DNA of 64,000 bases from Apoderus coryli (Eukaryota > Arthropoda > Insecta > Coleoptera > Attelabidae). A program made the translations under genes and the position numbers. The stretch is from contig OU452199.1 of the NCBI GenBank assembly GCA_911728435.2, positions 43,597,253 to 43,661,252 of the forward strand, in the 5' to 3' direction. Each line of letters begins with the position of its first letter. The stretch's first letter is position 1. This document shows, piece by piece, positions 57,031 to 64,000 of this stretch. Under the pieces are notes generated by a model. It saw only the letters and a program-made list of their open reading frames with translations, made no database searches and was not told where the DNA came from.

Positions 57031-57692
57031 TATATACCGGGTATTTCCTTAAGGGTGGCCAGGTATAGCATATCTCAGGAACTTACAGTCGTAGGAAATT
57101 GGGGAAAAAATTCTCATAGGGAAATCGACCATTAGAAATTGCTGGAAATTATCAAAAAATCATTTTTCTGGAAAGCTAAGAAGAAAATATTACGAATTTT
57201 ATGAATAATTAAATTTTCATTAAAATAAAGTTGTTTATTTCTCATGGCATACTTGATCACGGAAAATTTAAAAATAAATTGTTTTTGAACGAATTTCCAA
57301 AAAAAACGTTCTTTTGGCCATAACCCTTGGGTTTTTTGCTGCAAATTTAATTTAATTTTCGTAAAACCGAAATTATATACATTTTCATAAATAAAAGTTC
57401 GTCCTTAGCTCCTGCCCTTATTTTAAACTCGACAACAAAAAGTGTGATACCAAAAAGATGCAAAATCTTAGTAGCATAACCGCGCAAATATTTTTCCTTT
57501 GGTTATATTGGACCATTTACCAAAAAATTGCATTTTTAGTACGACCATATCAATTACGTCCCCTAGCGGTAAAGTTAGGAACTAAAAAATTATTGCCAGC
57601 AATTTCCCTAATAGAATTTTTTCCCCAATGTCCTACGACTATTAGTTCCTGGGATATGTGACCTGTCCACCCTTAATGAAATATTCGATATA
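57031..57692. mobile_element. TIR element, about 660 bp with about 110-bp arms
   Basis: The left arm (about 57036-57155) and the reverse complement of the right (about 57570-57690) share TATTTC-TTAAGGGTGG, CAGG, CAGGAACT, AGTCGTAGGA, ATTGGGGAAAAAATTCT and GGGAAAT blocks. TATA dinucleotides flank both ends, so a TA target is possible. No transposase is encoded. Confidence 0.7.
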
Positions 57693-57754
57693 ATAGCAAA
57701 ATTTTATGAATAACCAGAACTAGGTATGTTCATTGGGTGATTTTCCGACGTACG

Positions 57755-58740
57755 ACAAAACAACAGGATTGTATAGACAATTCAGCATCTCAATATGTTT
57801 GTACAATTCGCGGGGTACCACCGGGTAGTGTTTTGGGCCCCCTTTTGTTCTCTATATTAATACAACGAGATATAATAATGTAAATGTGGATGACAGACTG
57901 GACTGGGTAACGCATATCGACGCCGTTTGCAGTAAACTGAGTAAGAATCTATACTTACCTCGATCTCTAAGAGGATTCATGGATACCCCATCTCTTATTT
58001 CTGTTTATTATGCTTTAATCTATTCAGTGATTGCATACAATATTGTGATTTGGGGTAGAAGTGTTGAAATTGACAGGGTCTTTGTGCTGCAGAAGCGAGC
58101 GGTGAGATGCATCTTTAATATCCCGTTTCTAGGAACATGTAGAGATACATTTAAAAAACATAAGTTGCTTACAGTCACTTCAATATATTTGTACAAACTA
58201 CTGTGTTACACATTCAAAAACAGAAACATCACGCCTACTTGTGGCATTAATCATCAACATTTTACACGTAGACGAGATCGCCTGTATCTGCCCAGACCCA
58301 ATCATGAGTTTTATAAGAAATCACCGCATTACTCTGGGCGATATTTTTATAATCTTCTTCCGGAAGACATAAGAGTTTGTCAGACAGAGGGTAAATTTAA
58401 AACTAAACTAAAGGCTCTCCTTAATTCTAACACGATCTATAGTCTTCATGAATTCACAACTATTATGGAGACATCGTAGATTGTTTTTTTTTAGTGTTTT
58501 TGTTTGTATTTGTGTTTAATTTATATAACTGCAACTGCATAGGTGTATTCAAATTTTAGATTGTGACGTGTTTGTTTATTGCCTTATGTGTTATAAGGAA
58601 TGAGGTTATGGATCGTTTATTGTATTGTGTAGTATTGTGTAGTAAAACTATGACGTGTCTATATACAACGTTTTGTATGACTTGTGACAATAAAGATATA
58701 TTAAATAATGTTCATATCCTATTCAAATCTGTTGATAATG
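57755..58740 (+). mobile_element. Jockey-like LINE with RT core deleted
   Basis: CTIRGVPPGSVLGPLLFSI (motif B) near 57810-57860 jumps directly to VNVDDRLDWVTHIDAVCSKL, skipping about 100 residues that include YADD. From there a clean frame (57886-58479) gives the thumb and C-terminus: VYYALIYSVIAYNIVIWGRS, LQKRAVRCIFNIPFLGTCRD and HFTRRRDRLYLPRPNHEFYK. It is closely related to the LINE at 1793-2745. The 3' UTR has AATAAAGATATATTAAATAA near 58689. Without the catalytic box it is inactive. Confidence 0.8.
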
Positions 58741-58997
58741 TTTTATCTTAATTTACCTGCCTAAAAGTTTCAGCTGCTATTCGACGAAAGAAAACTGTTC
58801 GGACCTCTAAGAAAAATTCGCAGTATTGAAATATATTTATGTTAGCCGTCAAATTCTACGTTGACAATTTACAATTATTCCAAATATGTTGTTTAAAAGT
58901 CTTTCCCCATGATAGAATTCAAATTAAAGAAATAGACCATACTGAAATAATATTATACAAGAAATAAAAGTCAAAACTTCACGAGAAAAGACGACCA

Positions 58998-59030
58998 AAC
59001 ATGTTTCGAAGCTACTACCTTCATGATCAG
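58998..59030 (-). ncRNA. Hammerhead-like core with CTGATCA
   Basis: On the minus strand CTGATCA (59030-59024) is followed by TGAAG, a GTAGTAG loop, CTTC and an intact GAAAC (59007-59003). The G-to-C change in the first box should inactivate it. Confidence 0.45.
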
Positions 59031-59267
59031 TTGTTAAACGTTTAAAGAAAATCAATTTTGATTGTATAAATTATCTTAATTACATAGTGGTCTAAGTAGG
59101 TATACAAAGAGAAATGTCATCATCATCGTAAAACATTGTATAGCTCTGTTTCGTCTTCTTTTTGTATGTTGTCTCAATACACTACTTTTAAAAATTCTCA
59201 AAATTTCCCCGAGATGACTTCGGTACATTTCTCTTTCTATACTTGTTTGTCTTTAAACGTTTAACCA

Positions 59268-59295
59268 CTGATGATGAAGCTAGTAGCTTCGTAAT
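59268..59295 (+). ncRNA. Hammerhead-like core with intact CTGATGA
   Basis: CTGATGA (59268-59274), stem II GAAGC with GCTTC around TAGTA, then GTAAT (59291-59295) where GAAAC is expected. The second box is mutated, opposite to the partner arm. Confidence 0.45.
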
Positions 59296-59395
59296 ATGTT
59301 TGGCCATTTTTAACAATTTTCAAACTCAATTTATTAAACTTTTTTCGTGGAGTTTTGACTTTTATTGCTCATGTCATGATCGAATTGATATCGAT

Positions 59396-60299
59396 GTATA
59401 TTAAGATTCTTGCGACTGTTGATCTAAAGCTTCAGCTCTCATTGTACTTCCGATGAACACCCTATACAGTCAACCTGTTCAACATTTATAATAATCAGCA
59501 TACTCTTGACTTTGGTCGTTGGTAGGTTCTTGATTATTAGCATAATTATTAAAAAGTTTGTACCCATTGGCATTAGTAAAACACCACACCCCTGATTTGC
59601 CATTAGGAAAATGGAACCAATAGTGAAAATAAAACAGGATTTAACATGTTATACGAACTCTAACATATAAGGGAACGTCTAAATGTATAAAATAAGACGC
59701 TGTGTGCTTACACTGTAAAGACATCAAACGAACCAGAAGCAATCCAATAACGCCAGGTTATTTTATAACGTGATTATGTGCATCACCCAGACATATTTTA
59801 TTTTGGGCTTTTTCTCCTTGAATATCATTGCAAGGATGAGAGCGTCCTAATTCACACCAAGGGACATGCAATTGTCGCAGACCAAATTCTGCGAAAATTA
59901 AGCTTCAAATTTAAGCTTCAAATATGGTAAACGTTCATTTAGTCTACTCGGAAATACCGTGTGGACCAATTAAAAGTGTCTACATAAATTCATTAATTTA
60001 AAGTCTTGATCCTGCTGATAATTTGTTACTAAATATAGTAACCAATCAAATTACTTAATTTTAAGTTATGTGTCAAATTTCATCCAATCACCTCTGGATT
60101 ACAGCGATAATACCCTACATATGGTGTCTTCACTTTGGTGTTTTTTTTTATTAAAAATTAATTAAACGTCAAACTGATTTGGTATTGCATCTAACGATGA
60201 TATTATATCTAATAATATACCAAAAAATACAATCAAATCAAAAAATATGTATGGAAAATATTTCTCGAGTTTTTTGCAACCAGAGAATACGAACTGAAT
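59396..60299. other. No gene recognised
   Basis: About 900 bp unassigned. AAGCTTCAAATTTAAGCTTCAAAT near 59900-59925 is a small local repeat. Confidence 0.4.
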
Positions 60300-61140
60300 G
60301 CTGAAACTCTTCTTCTTCTCTCTTCTTCCTCAGCCTTCTTTCGTCCACTCCTGAACATATGCCTTTCCTAATTCCTTCCACTGATCTCTGTCCTGTGCCT
60401 TTTGATACCAATTTCCCCCTGCTATCTTTTTTAAATCATCCGTCCATCTTCGCGGAGGTCTACCTATACTTCTTTTCGATTCTCTTGGTCTCCATCTTGC
60501 TACTCTCAATGTCCATCTCTCGTCTTGTAGTCTTGCGACATGACCTGCCCATTGCCATTTCATCTCTGCAATTTTTTCAACAATGTCCTTAACCTTTGTT
60601 CTTCTACGGATTTCTTCGTTTCTTACTTTGTCTCTCAAAGTGATACCAAGCATTGACCTTTCCATTGCCCTCTCCATCACTCGTAATCTATGGGCACTTG
60701 ACTGGGTAAGCGCAATTGTTTCCATTCCATATGTAGCGACAGTACACAGGTGTTAAAAACTTGTCGTCTCAAATTTATCGGAATATCATAGTTTCTTAAT
60801 ATGTGTGACAGTTTCCCAAATGCAGCCCAAGAAAGTTTTATTCGCTTTGTGACTTCTCTCAACTTGTTTTCCTTCCCTAGTCTTATAGTATGACCCAAGT
60901 AATTGTATTCATCTACATTTTTGATAGTAGTGTTGTCTATATATATCTGTGTGTTATTTAAGCTCATTATTTTTGTTTTTTCTATATTCATTTTCAATCC
61001 CACTTTCTTCGATTTTTCATTTAGTTCTTGAAGCATTGACTCGATCTCTTTGAAGTCGTCTGAAATTAGTACGATATCATCCGCAAAACGTAGATTGTTT
61101 AAATATGTTCCATCAATCTTGATTCCTTTTTCCTCCCACT
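60300..61140 (-). mobile_element. RTE-like LINE, 5'-truncated
   Basis: The minus strand starts at GIKIDGTYLNNLRFADDIVL, with the FADD box intact, then KVGLKMNIEKTKIM, VDEYNYLGHTI and RRQVFNTCVLS. One frameshift near 60725 leads to METIALTQSSAHRLRVMERA, MERSMLGITLRDKVRNEEIR, WQWAGHVARLQDERW and RPPRRWTDDLKKIAG, ending TKEG. This C-terminus is typical of RTE-type insect elements. The 3' end is a (GAA)-rich tail near 60300-60330. The endonuclease and the first half of the RT are absent. Confidence 0.85.
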
Positions 61141-61151
61141 CAAATACTCAA

Positions 61152-61263
61152 AATTTTGTCATAGAGAATCCTTCAAGCGAGTTGCTCAAGGATAATAGCC
61201 CTCGTCCTGCGTCCTTGGTCTATTATCAAGCAACACGCTTTCGGCATTCTCTATGACAAAATT
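61152..61263. repeat. Long hairpin, 112 nt
   Basis: AATTTTGTCATAGAGAAT (61152-61169) pairs perfectly with 61246-61263. Pairing continues imperfectly inward through AAGCGAGTTGCT/AGCAACACGCTT and GATAATAG/CTATTATC to a loop of about 16 bases (CTCGTCCTGCGTCCTT). It may be a small foldback element. The geometry also resembles a precursor-type RNA hairpin, but expression is unknown. Confidence 0.65.
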
Positions 61264-64000
61264 ATCTCGGTATTATCACGAGCCTAAGGGTATTACGACT
61301 GAAAACACACGCCATTCTCAGGGATCTGTTTCACAGTTTCTTAGTATTTCCAGTAAAAGGGAGTGGCAACATGACTCCCTCAACACTCTCTTTGAGAACG
61401 GCTTCTAGGTGTGGCATTTAATTGTATTAATTTGTGTTTTTTTTGACAAAATCAAGGATCACAACAGAAAAATTTAAACGAAATTCATTCACGTTCAGCA
61501 TTTGGACGCATAGTATTCCAACAACGTGTGCCAATCCGCTGGCAGAGACACACAATATGCAGAAGGTGGTGTGGTTTTGCATGGAAATAAAATTAAAATG
61601 AAAAACACACACATACAAGAGAGAACGGAAAAAAAATTCTACACCGCACATTGTGTGACATTTTAGCAGATCGAAAATTTCATTATATGAAATTCTTCCA
61701 GTGTTTGCCGCTTTACACACAATACCATCCATATACACTACTGACGATATTATATTAAACGGTTTTGGTTTTACGGGCGCCATATGGGTCCGCCTTTCAT
61801 GAATGGGCGACTCACTATAGACTGACCAACTTTGCGTGTATGCGGTTTTAGAAGCGGCCAACTGTTCAAATGTTGAAGCAAAATTGGGAAAATTAGTTGA
61901 CGATTGGTGGTGGTTATGAAACTTGATGGAATCATGGTATGGAAAAAAAAAAGTGTTCGTGTTTTGTTGAAGAGGCTAGTGTATTGGCTTCGTATTTGAA
62001 GGATGGTTTTTGTATAGGAAATACATTTATAAATATCAGCAAATATATGATAAGCCTTAGAAAGTTAAAAGTTATCCAGAGTGTTTCACGATGGACTGCT
62101 GCGAACTATACTATCTTATTTCAAATAGAATTACCTTCATTTTGGGACTCTACATAGGATTCTAGACTGACATATATGAGATAAACTGGTGCCCTTGAGT
62201 TACTCTGTTAATTTAATTGTCAAAGCGTACGTCTCGGTTAACCGTAGGGCTCTAAATATTATCGTTTTCGATTTATTTACGAAAACCTAGTTTTCGACCT
62301 CTCAAGCCATGGATTAGAACATACAGTGAGGACCAAAAGTTGTTACGTTTCAATTTTGCCACGATGATTTACTATAAAATATTGCTGAATCTTACCTTGT
62401 TTTTGTAAATGAAATTGTTATCCTTATAAATGCTGTTTTGGTTGTTTTGAATCTGATTAATTTTTGGAACATCATACTTATATTGAACCACATATTATAT
62501 ATAATAACTATAGGCCAGAACAGTTAGATTACACAAAACAAAACAATATCACGCGTAATAAATGTTAATAAACCTAAAGTAAAGTAAAATATTAACGATT
62601 CTTAAAACATTGATATCATTTGTTGTTGTTTAGAAATTTAACACTAACTATGTGAAGTATTAAGTTGGCTTTATCTGATCGAATGCGCATTGATTTTGAC
62701 CATCTCTTTCTAACACATCTTTGCAATATTCTCACCTTTATAAATTTGACTATTTGTTTAATGTCTTGAATTAGGCCATTTTGTTGTCAATGTTTATATG
62801 GAAGTACTGTTTGATTAGGGCGCTTATTTCAATTTGTGGCACGATGAATTCATTATGTGATGATGGTTCAGTATAAACTGTATGAATACATATTATGTAT
62901 TTTGCATTTCCAGATTATAAAATTTTCCGATAGAATCTATTGTCATGATTTTGATACACGATTATGACCCATTTTTTCCGAATTTGACTTATTTCCCCGA
63001 TTTTGATATTTGCTTGCAATTTCAATTTGCAGTGACGTATAGTCACATGAGTTCCGGAAAGGACCGTTAGCAGGATATTGTTGGAGCGGGTTGGTACTGA
63101 TTTGTGGACCGTACGGTAGAAAAGCCGCTGTAAAACTTTAGTTAAAAGTACCCATTTTAATGGGAATTTAGAGGCTTTTCAATATTAAATATTGGAACGT
63201 TAGTTTGTCAAATTTTCGAGATTCGGATATTATAATATATTACCTAAAACGGCCACAATCTTTCTCTTCCGAATTAATTTTGGAAGTGCCTACTATCTCG
63301 CCTCCATACAATCAGAATAAGGTGAAAGCATTTTTTTTGTAAGTTTTATTTGAAGAAAAACATTCCTACCTAGTTGTTAATTGTTATTTGCTTAATTTAA
63401 TTATAGGATGATGGCACATATTTGATGTATTTCACATTTTATTAGTCTCCAAATCATGTCGATCGATTTCTAATACTATTTCATGATATTTTAGGGCGAA
63501 TTTTGTTCCCGTCTTATCTGTATGTACCGTCCAGTTCACTTTATGTGAGTTACATGTAGTTGTTGCGAAGAGTGGTTATGTTTTGTGTTGGACCATGTTG
63601 GTACTACCTATCGATTTATAGTATTATGTAATGTTTGGATGCCGGTTTAGCCTTTGGATTTGTTGGATTTTGGCTGTGATCATTTGATTGCTGGAGTCAC
63701 CGTTTTCCGATCGGTACCGACACAGATAAGTACCCCGTAGGGGAAGCGATCTTTAATTTTCCTGTTACTAATATACACAGTATACCTGTTTTTCAACCAG
63801 TGCCGCGCTACTAAAATTATTTAAATTTAGAACGTATGATATGTATATTGACTAATTATCAATTAGTTATAAATGTGAACTAATCGTGATCACGAGCGGT
63901 ATTATTTATTTATTTTTCTTTTATAAGTGAATCAATATTTGCGGACATTCACGTACATACAATAATATTCTTAGAAGTAAACTGAATCTCATTAATTCAA
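61264..64000. other. No gene recognised
   Basis: About 2.7 kb without a firm call. The longest frame is 144 codons on the minus strand (61427-61861, starting MAASKTAYTQSWSVY). It has no recognised domain, and nothing shows that it is a gene. CAGTGAGGACCAAAAGTTG at 62323-62341, preceded by TA, looks like a Tc1-type terminal repeat but no partner end is visible. The segment 63690-63760 has small GC-rich palindromes. Confidence 0.4.

Larger units (their letters stand above)
58925..59395. mobile_element. Second inverted pair of PLE-type 3' ends
   Basis: Arms of about 190 bp face each other (roughly 58930-59120 and 59190-59390). Shared blocks are CGTTTAACNACTGAT, TAGTAGCTTCG, ATGTTTGG, GAGTTTTGACTTTTATT and, nearer the centre, AAAGAGAAATGT. 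The outward GTGGAGTTTTGACTTTTATT matches in style the 3' end of the PLE at 3784-3797. Each arm carries a hammerhead-like core with different damage. No RT coding sequence is left. Confidence 0.6.

Noticed and set aside
61427..61861. 144-codon gene on the minus strand
   Set aside because: No recognisable motif. A long cysteine-rich hydrophobic middle can arise by chance in such DNA.
62323..62341. Tc1-type element start (TA-CAGTGAGGACCAAAAG)
   Set aside because: No partner inverted end or transposase in the remaining sequence; noted only within the unassigned stretch.

Overview
The window reads as insect nuclear DNA, most likely from a beetle (an inference). It is AT-rich, has eukaryotic splice signals and no bacterial gene organisation, and is crowded with decayed transposable elements of kinds common in beetles: Jockey/CR1-like and RTE-like LINEs, Penelope-like elements (PLEs), several Tc1/mariner-type families, hAT, and many elements bounded by TA-CAGGGTGT. 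No intact host protein-coding gene is complete here. The best host candidate is a first coding exon at 7265-7340. It encodes a signal peptide and ends on a perfect GTAAGT donor, preceded by a 5' UTR exon with a good acceptor at 7064/7065. If it is real, much of what follows is probably one long TE-filled intron on the + strand. A weak in-phase exon candidate lies at 49055-49121 and a possible TATA/Inr core promoter at 43333-43368.

Layout. 1-1280: AT-rich DNA with small palindromes. 1281-1701: a palindromic foldback with a mariner-type MITE at its centre. 1702-3800: a PLE interrupted by a LINE. 3826-6965: LINE fragments, including a Jockey LINE nested in an RNase H-bearing LINE. 7065-7340: the host exon, with a 5'-truncated LINE just behind its donor. 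9050-11056: two LINEs head to head. 11069-12075: an IS630/mariner-type transposase relic. 12373-13077: a 141-bp tandem array. 15.5-24 kb: more LINEs, a 747-bp TIR element, and an 890-bp hAT remnant with a perfect 8-bp target duplication. 25643-27601: a 1959-bp foldback with about 665-bp arms and TA duplications. 28.46-28.97 kb: a ~170-bp tandem array. 34.46-37.22 kb: a satellite of about 29 monomers of 94 bp with higher-order structure. 39.6-45.3 kb: LINE, mariner and Tc1-like relics. 45.3-51.5 kb: mostly unassigned DNA. 51.5-61.3 kb: LINEs, MITEs, a 173-bp tandem array and two inverted PLE-type 3' ends. 61.3-64 kb: unassigned.

The most unusual signal is a set of hammerhead-ribozyme-like cores (CTGATGA, stem II, GAAAC) at three PLE-type loci: 3724-3749, 53714-53849 and 58998-59300. 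At the last two, PLE-like 3' ends lie as inverted pairs. In each pair the two copies carry complementary defects, so the consensus is an intact core while each copy is broken. No rRNA gene, convincing tRNA gene or CRISPR array was found. All transposition proteins here look defective.
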